From: an uncultured Bacteroidota bacterium | GTDB taxonomy: Bacteria; Bacteroidota; Bacteroidia; Bacteroidales; F082 | Direction: 5' to 3' | Length of the DNA: 64,000 nucleotides | NCBI GenBank assembly: GCA_900542475.1 | Contig: UQNO01000001.1 | Span: 102,106-166,105, forward strand | In this document: one piece after another, positions 53,801 to 61,599 of the stretch | How positions within the stretch are numbered: position 1 is the stretch's first letter | How the letters are laid out: the number at the start of each line of letters is the position of its first letter | The notes under the pieces: generated by a model | Told to the model about the DNA's origin: nothing | Seen by the model: only the letters and a program-made list of their open reading frames with translations | Databases searched by the model: none | Position numbers and translations under genes: made by a program

Positions 53801-55096
53801 ATGGCAACAACGAAGAAAATATCATTGGTGAATTTTCCCGAAGAGGTAAACGAGAAAAATGCGGTCAGACTGCATGGTGAAACCTCTTTTGAGAATCAGA
53901 TGGCGGTGTTGAGCCATTTCCTTCATAATCACAGAGATGAGATTGACAAGGAGAAACAGGCTGAAATCATTGCTGCTATCCGCGAGTTTCTTTCGAGGAA
54001 GGAGGCCCGCCAGCCGATTGATATTGACGAGATGACCGACGAGCAGGTGTGGATGGTCGCTGAAGCCCCCGCTCAATACGGATTGTTCTCCGACATCTTC
54101 GATGTCCCGTTCCCCGCACCCAAAAATCCGAAATTCACATTTATTGATTTGTTTGCAGGAATTGGTGGTTTTCGTCTGGCCATGCAGGCTCAAGGAGGTA
54201 AATGTGTCTTTTCTTCGGAATGGAATGTTCAAGCCCAAAAGACATACTTTGCTAATTACGGAGAGATGCCATTTGGCGATATCACTAAAGAATCGACTAA
54301 AAGTTATATTCCAGATACTTTTGATGTGCTGTGTGCAGGCTTTCCATGCCAACCGTTTTCAATAGCAGGTGTTTCGAAGAAGAAGAGCCTTGGACGAGAG
54401 ACTGGTTTTAAGGACAAGACACAAGGCACACTTTTTTTCGATGTGGCAGACATCATAAGTTGTCATCGTCCAAAAGCATTCTACTTGGAAAATGTAAAAA
54501 ATCTGATGTCACATGATAAAGGCAACACGTTTCGCATTATCCGTGAAACATTGGAAGAATTGGACTATTCAGTCCATTATCAAGTGATGGATGGGCAAAC
54601 ATACGTTCCTCAGCACCGAGAACGCATAATGATTGTTGGCTTTGACAAGCGGGTGTTTCATGGCAATGAACGATTTGAATTCCCAGAACAACGTCCGGCA
54701 ACGATGACTGTGAAAGACATCCTTGACCCAAACATCGACAAAAAGTACACGTTGAGCGACAAACTTTGGACGTATTTACAAAACTATGCAGAAAGACATC
54801 GAGCCAAAGGCAATGGTTTTGGCTATGGCTTGGTTGATTTAAACGGAATAACCCGCACTCTCAGTGCACGTTATTACAAGGATGGTTCGGAGATACTTAT
54901 TCCTCAAGAAGGTGATAGGAATCCAAGAAAACTATCGCCGCGTGAATGTGCAAGACTAATGGGATACCCAGACGAATATATTTTGAGTGCTGTTTCGGAT
55001 GTCCAAGCTTACCGACAATGTGGAAATTCTGTCGTAGTACCACTTGTTACAGCAGTATCTGAACAAATTATAAAATCTTTATCCAATCCAAATTAA
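53801..55096 (+). CDS. DNA (cytosine-5-)-methyltransferase, M.EcoRII/Dcm-like
   Basis: The 431-residue protein protects host DNA against the restriction enzyme encoded by the next gene. The SAM motif is FIDLFAGIGGFRLAM and the catalytic Cys183 lies in AGFPCQPFSIAG. The ENVKNL, QHRERI and final RQCGNSVVVPLV motifs are present. The target-recognition part has TRTLSARYYKDGSEILI and PRECARLMGYPDEY, as in M.EcoRII and Dcm, so CCWGG is the predicted site. An N-terminal extension of about 105 residues looks more like its neighbours in base use than the rest, which is AT-richer. The stop lies 1 bp before the endonuclease gene. Confidence 0.93.
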   Translation: MATTKKISLVNFPEEVNEKNAVRLHGETSFENQMAVLSHFLHNHRDEIDKEKQAEIIAAIREFLSRKEARQPIDIDEMTDEQVWMVAEAPAQYGLFSDIFDVPFPAPKNPKFTFIDLFAGIGGFRLAMQAQGGKCVFSSEWNVQAQKTYFANYGEMPFGDITKESTKSYIPDTFDVLCAGFPCQPFSIAGVSKKKSLGRETGFKDKTQGTLFFDVADIISCHRPKAFYLENVKNLMSHDKGNTFRIIRETLEELDYSVHYQVMDGQTYVPQHRERIMIVGFDKRVFHGNERFEFPEQRPATMTVKDILDPNIDKKYTLSDKLWTYLQNYAERHRAKGNGFGYGLVDLNGITRTLSARYYKDGSEILIPQEGDRNPRKLSPRECARLMGYPDEYILSAVSDVQAYRQCGNSVVVPLVTAVSEQIIKSLSNPN

Positions 55097-55097
55097 T

Positions 55098-56309
55098 ATG
55101 AGTGAAATTCTTGACATAGCAATCCAAACTGTAAAAGAAACCAAAACTGCTTTTTGCCGTTTCATTACAGGAAACGATGCTGGTACTACAGGATCACACC
55201 AATCAGGCTTCTACATTCCCAAACCCGCCGCAAAATTGCTGTTCGGTGAAGAATGCAAAAGAGGCGAACAATGCGAAAAATGGGTAAAGATAAAATGGCA
55301 GAACAATTTTGAAACAGACAGTCGCTTTATTTATTATGGTCAAAAGACTCGTAACGAGTATCGTATAACCCGATTCGGACGTAATTTCGAATTTTTGCTT
55401 GATAAATATGTGGGTAGTCTGCTTGTCATAGCGAAACAAACCGAGGATTACTACCAAGCGTTTGTAATAGAGAGTGACGAAGACATCGAAACGTTTCTTT
55501 CGTATTTTAATCTTTCGACAGAGCAAACCAACCAACTTATTGATACTTCGCTTTTTCAAAGCGACGACGAGGAACTGCTTTGGGCCATTACAAATGCCAT
55601 CAAGCCATTAGTAGATTTCCCGCAGACTTTCGAAATGGGGAGAATGGCACAATCAATATTCAATAACATTCACCGTATTTCAAATGAGTATATTTGCAAG
55701 TCTCCGGACACCATTTTGTATAAATGGCGCGATGTTGAAAGTAAGTTGTTCTTCACACTCGAAGACAAACTCTATCGTGATGTATATAACAAGCCTTTTG
55801 CCAATTGCAACGAACTAATGGAGTTTGCCAATAGTGTCTTGAATCGTCGTAAGTCAAGGGCTGGCAAGTCATTGGAACATCACCTTTCGGCCATATTCAC
55901 AGCAAACAAATTGGTTTTTGAGGAGCAAGCTGTTACAGAAAACAACAAGCGCCCCGATTTCCTCTTTCCCAATGGCGGATGTTACCACAATTTTGAATTT
56001 CCTGCTGACGATCTGACCGTATTAGGAGCCAAGACCACTTGCAAAGATCGCTGGCGGCAGGTCATCAATGAAGCCGACCGTGTGGATGACAAATTCCTCT
56101 GCACTTTGCAACCCGCTATACCAAGAGCGCAATTGAAAGAAATGAAAGACAGCCATGTGCATCTTGTGGTGCCACACAACATCATTAATTCATATCCAAA
56201 AGAACATCAGGCCGAAATCAGCGACATCAAAGGTTTTATCTCGCTGGTTCGTGCCAGACAAGAACGTGTACCTAAACACTTTCTTATTAGACAACAAATA
56301 ACAAATTAA
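55098..56309 (+). CDS. EcoRII-like type IIE restriction endonuclease
   Basis: The 403-residue protein resembles EcoRII in two parts. The N-terminal B3-like DNA-binding effector domain (about residues 1-170) includes TRNEYRITRFGRNFEFLL. The C-terminal PD-(D/E)XK catalytic domain follows SRAGKSLEHHLSAIFTANKL. Its catalytic residues are in NKRPDFLFPNGG (Asp287) and LGAKTTCKDRWRQVINEADR (Lys312 region). The predicted target is CCWGG, cut before the first C, needing two sites. It is read directly after the methyltransferase and probably arrived with it as a mobile unit. No control (C) protein gene was seen. Confidence 0.9.
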   Translation: MSEILDIAIQTVKETKTAFCRFITGNDAGTTGSHQSGFYIPKPAAKLLFGEECKRGEQCEKWVKIKWQNNFETDSRFIYYGQKTRNEYRITRFGRNFEFLLDKYVGSLLVIAKQTEDYYQAFVIESDEDIETFLSYFNLSTEQTNQLIDTSLFQSDDEELLWAITNAIKPLVDFPQTFEMGRMAQSIFNNIHRISNEYICKSPDTILYKWRDVESKLFFTLEDKLYRDVYNKPFANCNELMEFANSVLNRRKSRAGKSLEHHLSAIFTANKLVFEEQAVTENNKRPDFLFPNGGCYHNFEFPADDLTVLGAKTTCKDRWRQVINEADRVDDKFLCTLQPAIPRAQLKEMKDSHVHLVVPHNIINSYPKEHQAEISDIKGFISLVRARQERVPKHFLIRQQITN

Positions 56310-56341
56310 GAATAATCTTTAAATCATTAAATCCAAACGTC

Positions 56342-57178
56342 ATGAAAATTTGTGTTATTGGAACAGGAACCATGGCAAAGGGCATTGTGAAGGCTTTCGC
56401 AGCCAAGATGCCGGTCGTCATGAAGAGCCGCACACAAGCCAGCCTCGACAAGGCTATGGCTTCCATTGCCAAAGGTTATGGCAAACTGGTGGAGAAAGGC
56501 AAGATGACTCAAGAGACCGTTGACGCTCTTTTGAAAAACATCACAACCACAACAGATTACGCCACATTCAAAGACGCTGACCTCGTCATCGAAGCAGCCG
56601 TCGAAGAGATGCAACTGAAGAAGGATATCTTCGCGGAACTCGACAAGATCTGCAAACCCGAATGTATCTTCGCAACCAACTCATCGTCACTGTCAATCAC
56701 CGATATCGCTGCCTGCACAGCACGTCCGGCACAGTTCATCGGCATGCACTTCTTCAACCCGGCCGAAAGAATGGCGTTGGTTGAAGTCATAAAAGGACAG
56801 CTGACGAGTGCCGAGGTCACCAAGACCATCGTTGACCTCTCAACAGAAATCGGCAAACAGCCAGTCGAGGTGAAAGAAGCTCCGGGATTCGTCGTCAACC
56901 GCATCCTCATCCCAATGATTAACGAGGCAGTGGGTATTTTGGCAGACGGCATCGCGTCGGCAGAGGATATAGATAAGTGCATGATGCTTGGCGCAAACCA
57001 CCCGATGGGACCTCTCGCATTGGCCGACCTTATCGGCAATGATGTGAACCTTGCCATCATGGAGGTGCTTTACAACGAGTTCGGCGATCCTAAATACCGC
57101 CCGCATCCACTTTTGAGAAAGATGGTGCGCGCAGGTCTCTTAGGACGTAAAACAGGTGAGGGATTTTATAAATATTAA
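56342..57178 (+). CDS. hbd: 3-hydroxybutyryl-CoA dehydrogenase
   Basis: The enzyme reduces acetoacetyl-CoA to 3-hydroxybutyryl-CoA. The 278-residue protein shows the Rossmann motif CVIGTGTMAKG, the NSSSLSITDIAA loop, the catalytic His in IGMHFFNPAERMALVEVI and FVVNRILIPMINEAVG. The usual GxGxMGxG becomes GTGTMAKG. The acidic residue after the second strand (VVLRD in well-known Hbd proteins) is replaced by KSR in VVMKSRTQAS. That suggests NADPH rather than NADH use, an inference. One residue is also missing in the first loop. It follows the restriction gene after 32 bp and lies before bcd. Confidence 0.92.
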   Translation: MKICVIGTGTMAKGIVKAFAAKMPVVMKSRTQASLDKAMASIAKGYGKLVEKGKMTQETVDALLKNITTTTDYATFKDADLVIEAAVEEMQLKKDIFAELDKICKPECIFATNSSSLSITDIAACTARPAQFIGMHFFNPAERMALVEVIKGQLTSAEVTKTIVDLSTEIGKQPVEVKEAPGFVVNRILIPMINEAVGILADGIASAEDIDKCMMLGANHPMGPLALADLIGNDVNLAIMEVLYNEFGDPKYRPHPLLRKMVRAGLLGRKTGEGFYKY

Positions 57179-57354
57179 TAATAAGTGTACAGAAGTCAGC
57201 AGACAGAAATCAGAGGAAAATTGTTGAATATTAGTGTGACGATAAAATCATAACAGGTTGACTGTTACAATCTTACACAAAGACGATTCAGTCTTTCAAT
57301 TCTTAAATTCTCGATTTCCATTCTGTCTCCTATCTTCTAAATTTTAAAGAAAAA

Positions 57355-58494
57355 ATGGATTTTAGCTATTCAAAGACAGAAGAATTGTTCTTGCAGATGA
57401 TCAGATCGTTTGCGGAGAACGAGGTCAAGCCTTTGGCAGCCGAAGTTGACGAGCAGGAGCGTTTTCCGATGGAGACCGTCAAAAAGATGGCGAAATTAGG
57501 TTTGATGGGCATCCCGGTGCCAAGACAGTACGGCGGAGCCGGCGGATCAGTGCAGATGTACATCATGGCTGTTGAGGAACTCTCAAGAGTATGTGCCACC
57601 ACTGGCGTTATCCTTTCGGCTCACACATCGTTGTGCATGGCACCTATCCTCGAAAACGGAACAGAGGAACAGAAGATGAAATATTTGCCGAAGCTCGCAT
57701 CAGGCGAATGGATTGGCGCTTTCGGTCTCACCGAGCCTAACGCCGGTACCGATGCCGCCATGCAGCAGACAATGGCTGTTGACGCCGGCGACAAATATAT
57801 CATCAACGGTTCTAAAATTTTCATCACCAACGCATCTTATGCCGACGTGTTTATCGTCATGGCAATGACAGACAAGTCAAAAGGCACCAAAGGCATCTCG
57901 GCATTCATCGTCGAGAAAGGCTTCAAGGGCTTCAGCATTGGCAAGAAAGAGTTGAAGATGGGTATCCGCGGCTCGGCGACATGCGAGCTTATCTTCGAAA
58001 ATTGCGAAGTGCCGAAGGAAAACCTCCTCGGACCTCTCGGCAAGGGATTCAACATCGCCATGAAGACACTCGACGGCGGCCGTATCGGTATCGCTTCACA
58101 GGCTCTCGGCATCGCCCAGGGTGCCATGGACGAGACAGTTAAATACACTAAAGAACGCAAACAGTTCGGAAAGTCAATCGCACAGTTCCAGAACACACAG
58201 TTCCAGATGGCAGACCTCAAGACAAAAGTCGAGGCAGCCCGTCTGCTCGTCAGAAGCGCGGCATGGAAGAAAGACAAAGGTATTCCGTACTCAACAGACG
58301 CGGCTATGGCGAAACTCTTCGCAGCCGAGACAGCAATGGAAGTGACGACAAAAGCTGTCCAGTTCCATGGTGGCTATGGCTACACACGTGAATATCCGGT
58401 AGAGCGCATGATGCGCGATGCCAAGATTACCGAGATTTACGAAGGCACATCAGAAGTTCAGAGAATGGTTATCGCCGGTCATTTATTTAAATAG
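57355..58494 (+). CDS. bcd: Butyryl-CoA dehydrogenase (short-chain acyl-CoA dehydrogenase)
   Basis: The flavoenzyme reduces crotonyl-CoA to butyryl-CoA together with EtfAB. The 379-residue length is typical. Visible motifs are GAFGLTEPNAGTDAA, ADVFIVMAMTDKSKG, GIRGSATCELIFENCEVP and YTREYPVERMMRDAKITEIY, with the catalytic Glu in EGTSEVQRM. The etfB gene starts 12 bp later with a clear GGAGGG ribosome site. The unit starts after a 176-bp gap from hbd without a recognised promoter element. A short-chain substrate is inferred from the gene neighbourhood. Confidence 0.94.
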   Translation: MDFSYSKTEELFLQMIRSFAENEVKPLAAEVDEQERFPMETVKKMAKLGLMGIPVPRQYGGAGGSVQMYIMAVEELSRVCATTGVILSAHTSLCMAPILENGTEEQKMKYLPKLASGEWIGAFGLTEPNAGTDAAMQQTMAVDAGDKYIINGSKIFITNASYADVFIVMAMTDKSKGTKGISAFIVEKGFKGFSIGKKELKMGIRGSATCELIFENCEVPKENLLGPLGKGFNIAMKTLDGGRIGIASQALGIAQGAMDETVKYTKERKQFGKSIAQFQNTQFQMADLKTKVEAARLLVRSAAWKKDKGIPYSTDAAMAKLFAAETAMEVTTKAVQFHGGYGYTREYPVERMMRDAKITEIYEGTSEVQRMVIAGHLFK

Positions 58495-58506
58495 GAGGGA
58501 AAGATC

Positions 58507-59289
58507 ATGAATATTATAGTTTGTATTAAGCAAGTACCTGATACTACAGAAATCAAAATCGACCCGGTAAAGAACACTCTTATCCGTGAAGGCGTTCCGA
58601 GCATCATGAACCCAGACGACAAAGGCGGTCTCGAACTCGCATTACAGATGAAAGACAAATATGGTGCTAACGTCACAGTAATCACAATGGGACCTCCGCA
58701 AGCCGACCTTATTTTGAGAGAAGCTTTCGCCATGGGTGTTGACAGAGCCATCTTGTTGAGCGACAGGAAGTTCGCTGGCGCAGATACTCTCGCAACATCA
58801 TACGCATTAGCAGGAGCCATCAAGACTTTGGACTACGACCTCATCATCGCGGGCCGCCAGGCTATCGACGGTGACACGGCACAAGTCGGCCCCGAGATGG
58901 CAGAACACCTCGGATTGCCACAGGTTTCATACGTTATCGACGCAGAACGCGAGAAAAACGGAAACTTTATCGTGAAGAAAGAAAACGAAGACAGCGTCCA
59001 GACTCTTGAAGTCGAGGGAAAATGCGTCCTCACAGTGTTGGCTTCAGCCTTCGAGGCACGCTACATGACAGTCGCCGGCATCGTCGATACATACAACAAA
59101 GAAGTTGAAGTTTGGGGTGCCGACAAACTCGATGTCGATGAAAACAAACTTGGTTTGAAAGGCTCTCCGACAAAGGTGTGGCAGTCATTCCCGAAACAGC
59201 TCAAGGCACCGGGCGAGGTGTTTGAAGTGAGTGAGGAAGAAGCAGTCGAAATTATTGTTAATAAACTGAAAGAGAAACATTTAATCTAA
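58507..59289 (+). CDS. etfB: Electron transfer flavoprotein beta subunit
   Basis: EtfB pairs with EtfA and, in butyrate formers, takes part in flavin-based electron bifurcation with Bcd. The 260-residue protein shows MNIIVCIKQVPDTTEIKID, LALQMKDKYGANVTVITMG, GRQAIDGDTAQVGPEMAEHL and an anaerobe-type C-terminus. A strong GGAGGG ribosome binding site lies 8 nt before the ATG. Bifurcation is inferred from the adjacent Bcd and was not proven here. Confidence 0.95.
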   Translation: MNIIVCIKQVPDTTEIKIDPVKNTLIREGVPSIMNPDDKGGLELALQMKDKYGANVTVITMGPPQADLILREAFAMGVDRAILLSDRKFAGADTLATSYALAGAIKTLDYDLIIAGRQAIDGDTAQVGPEMAEHLGLPQVSYVIDAEREKNGNFIVKKENEDSVQTLEVEGKCVLTVLASAFEARYMTVAGIVDTYNKEVEVWGADKLDVDENKLGLKGSPTKVWQSFPKQLKAPGEVFEVSEEEAVEIIVNKLKEKHLI

Positions 59290-59297
59290 AAGTAGCC

Positions 59298-60317
59298 ATG
59301 GATATCAAAGATTACAAAAACGTTTATGTGTTCGCAGAACAGCGCGGAGGTATGATTCAATCCGTAGCATACGAACTTTTAGGTAAGGCGCGCGACTTGG
59401 CAGACGCTCTCGGCGAGAAAGTCGTCGCAATGTTAGTAGGTCAGAATGTGAAAGACAAGGCCCAGAGCCTCATCGAAATGGGCGCCGACGAGGTGCTCGT
59501 CGCCGATTGCCCGGAGCTAAAGGATTATCTGACAGAACAGTACTCACAAGTCGTCTATCAGATGCTTTGCGAAGGCAAGCCGAGCATTGTCCTTTATGGT
59601 GCCACCACCATCGGCCGTGACCTCGCTCCACGTATCGCATCACGTTTGAAAACCGGTCTGACAGCAGACTGCACAAAACTTGAAATCGGCATAGTCGAGG
59701 AGACAGGAGAGAAGCAATTCCGCTCGACACGTCCTGCTTTCGGCGGCAACTTGATGGCAACCATCCTTTGCCCTAACACACGTCCTCAAATGTCGACAGT
59801 GCGTCCGGGTGTTATGCAGAAACGCGTCCGCGAAGAAGGCAGAAAAGGCGTTATCACGATGTTCGCCCCCACATTCGACCAGAGCAAGTTCAAAGTAAAA
59901 GTCATTGAGACCAAGATGAACTGCAAGTGCGCTAACGACATCACCGATGCCAAGATTCTGGTGTCGGGTGGCCGTGGTGTTCACGACAAAGAGGGTTTCA
60001 ACAAACTCCAGTCTTTGGCAGATGTACTCGGCGGCATGGTGTCGTCATCACGCGCAATGGTCGATGCAGGCATTATGGACCACTGTTATCAAGTGGGCCA
60101 GACCGGTAAGACCGTCCGTCCGAACCTTTACATGGCATGCGGAATCTCCGGCGCCATCCAACACCTCGCAGGTATGGAAGAGTCAGACTTCATCATCGCC
60201 ATCAACAAGGACAAATACGCTCCAATATTTTCAGCCGCTGACCTCGGCATCGTCGGTGACCTCCACAAGATTGTCCCGATGTTGACAGAGAGACTGAAAA
60301 AAGAAGTGGAGAAATAA
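59298..60317 (+). CDS. etfA: Electron transfer flavoprotein alpha subunit
   Basis: EtfA carries the second flavin of the Etf dimer. The 339-residue protein starts with VYVFAEQRGGMIQSVAYEL. The FAD domain shows ILVSGGRGVHDKEGFNKLQS, SSSRAMVDAGIMDHCYQVGQ, KTVRPNLYMACGISGAIQHL and DFIIAINKDKYAPIFSAADL. The order bcd-etfB-etfA is the usual butyrate-cluster order. A strong hairpin terminator follows 61 bp later. Confidence 0.96.
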   Translation: MDIKDYKNVYVFAEQRGGMIQSVAYELLGKARDLADALGEKVVAMLVGQNVKDKAQSLIEMGADEVLVADCPELKDYLTEQYSQVVYQMLCEGKPSIVLYGATTIGRDLAPRIASRLKTGLTADCTKLEIGIVEETGEKQFRSTRPAFGGNLMATILCPNTRPQMSTVRPGVMQKRVREEGRKGVITMFAPTFDQSKFKVKVIETKMNCKCANDITDAKILVSGGRGVHDKEGFNKLQSLADVLGGMVSSSRAMVDAGIMDHCYQVGQTGKTVRPNLYMACGISGAIQHLAGMEESDFIIAINKDKYAPIFSAADLGIVGDLHKIVPMLTERLKKEVEK

Positions 60318-60378
60318 TTCGCAGCCTAACGGCTGAATGTGCCTGCTATGCGTAATGTAAAAAATGTGCGCTATGCAG

Positions 60379-60419
60379 AAAAAAAATTCCAGCAAATCAT
60401 TTGTGCTGGAATTTTTTTT
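60379..60419 (+). terminator. Intrinsic terminator of the bcd-etfBA operon
   Basis: A 16-bp perfect stem, with AAAATTCCAGCA pairing to TGCTGGAATTTT inside A- and T-runs, surrounds a 9-nt loop and ends in TTTTTTTT. Confidence 0.88.
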
Positions 60420-60476
60420 ATCAAAAAGTTATAATCGCAAAATTGAAAAATCCACATTTAAAAATCGAATAACACA

Positions 60477-60740
60477 CTGTCGCTCCTCTTAAACCACCAG
60501 CACATCGAAGCTCTTATATGGATATGCTTCGTGGCTCTGAAAGCGTACAAGGAGTTGAAGCGAATGCTGGAAATCCCCGATATAAAAATGAGCGTGGACA
60601 AGGTGTTTGCATCGGCAAAGACCATTACAACGATACAAATCAAGCTGCCATTGAACGAAGATGTTTACACACAAACAATGTTTACGGCAAAACATCATGA
60701 AACAGCAAAAGCCTTTGATGAAAATTTTTGTAGTACGCAA
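60477..60740 (+). pseudogene. Remnant of a transposase C-terminus (IS4/IS1634-like)
   Basis: One frame encodes QHIEALIWICFVALKAYKEL, then MLEIPDIKMSVDKVFASAKT, then TTIQIKLPLNEDVYTQTMFT and ETAKAFDENFCSTQIG. These recall the C-terminal end of IS4/IS1634-type transposases that are frequent in Bacteroidetes. No catalytic core, no intact start and no terminal inverted repeats are present, and a stop codon lies at 60459. It marks an old insertion at the end of the butyrate gene block. Confidence 0.6.
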
Positions 60741-60754
60741 ATAGGAAGTCAGGA

Positions 60755-60782
60755 AAAAGCCCTCGGAACTCCGAGGGCTTTT
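60755..60782. terminator. Bidirectional terminator downstream of rubrerythrin
   Basis: AAAAGCCCTCGGA pairs perfectly with TCCGAGGGCTTTT around a 2-nt AC spacer; in practice the inner pairs open to give a larger loop. The T-runs on both strands make it usable for the minus-strand rubrerythrin transcript. Confidence 0.78.
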
Positions 60783-60893
60783 CTTCATCTATTCGGCTTC
60801 ATCCTTGTCTTCAGAATGCCGTGTACGCCAAATGGCGCAGCGATGTTACATTACTATTGTTAGATCAGCCATTCCGCGAAGCGGCGACGCACA

Positions 60894-61439
60894 TTATTTG
60901 AAATAACGATTATACAGTCCTTCAAATCCTTTGCCGTGGCGTGCCTCGTCTTTTGCCATCTCGTGAACGGTGTCGTGGATAGCATCGAGGTTGCGTTCCT
61001 TGGCTACGCGAGCGATGCGCATCTTGTCTTCGCAAGCACCACATTCGGCGACCATGCGTTTCTCAAGGTTGGTTTTGGTATCCCAGACGACATCACCGAG
61101 TAATTCGGCGAATTTGGCGCAGTGCTCGGCCTCTTCAAACGCATAACGTTTGAAAGCCTCGGCAATCTCTGGATAACCCTCGCGGTCGGCCTGACGGCTC
61201 ATGGCGATATACATGCCAACCTCGGTAGCCTCTCCCATGAAATGCGCGTTCAAATCTTTAATCATGTCATCACCAGTGCCCTTGGCAATACCGACGACAT
61301 GCTCCGTGACAAAACTCAACTTCGCACTCTCGTCGAGAACTTTCCATTCAACAATCTGTTTGCACTGTGGGCATCTTTCCGGAGCCTCTTCTCCTTCATA
61401 AACAAATCCGCAAATCGGACATACAAATTTCTTTTTCAT
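60894..61439 (-). CDS. Reverse rubrerythrin (N-terminal rubredoxin domain)
   Basis: The 181-residue protein reduces peroxide in anaerobes. Its rubredoxin-type Fe(SCys)4 centre comes first (FVCPICGFVYEGEEAPERCP, then QCKQIVEW). A diiron ferritin-like domain follows (HFMGEATEVGMYIAMSRQAD, FEEAEHCAKFAELLGDVVWD, EMAKDEARHGKGFEGLYNRY). The order is the opposite of classic rubrerythrin and matches clostridial reverse rubrerythrins, which act as NADH peroxidases. No flavin reductase is adjacent. Confidence 0.93.
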   Translation of the reverse strand: MKKKFVCPICGFVYEGEEAPERCPQCKQIVEWKVLDESAKLSFVTEHVVGIAKGTGDDMIKDLNAHFMGEATEVGMYIAMSRQADREGYPEIAEAFKRYAFEEAEHCAKFAELLGDVVWDTKTNLEKRMVAECGACEDKMRIARVAKERNLDAIHDTVHEMAKDEARHGKGFEGLYNRYFK

Positions 61440-61497
61440 GATAATTTTTAGTTTAGAAATTAATAATAATTGTTAGTTAGTTAGTTTCAATTTATAC

Positions 61498-61590
61498 CGT
61501 CATTTCGAGCTTGTCGTGAAATCATACATCAACGAGAACAATCGGATTGACTACGCAAGACAAAAAATTCTTCGCTTCGGTCGAAATGAC
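61498..61590. repeat. Intergenic palindromic repeat, copy 6
   Basis: It starts with CGTCATTTCGAGCTTGTCG and ends with CTTCGCTTCGGTCGAAATG AC in inverse orientation, 93 bp in all. It lies upstream of rubrerythrin and downstream of the convergent-side GH109 gene. Confidence 0.6.
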
Positions 61591-61599
61591 TGGGAGGGA

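Noticed and set aside
57179..57354. Small gene or RNA between hbd and bcd
   Set aside because: The gap is low-complexity AT-rich sequence without a consensus promoter, hairpin or coding frame that can be supported.
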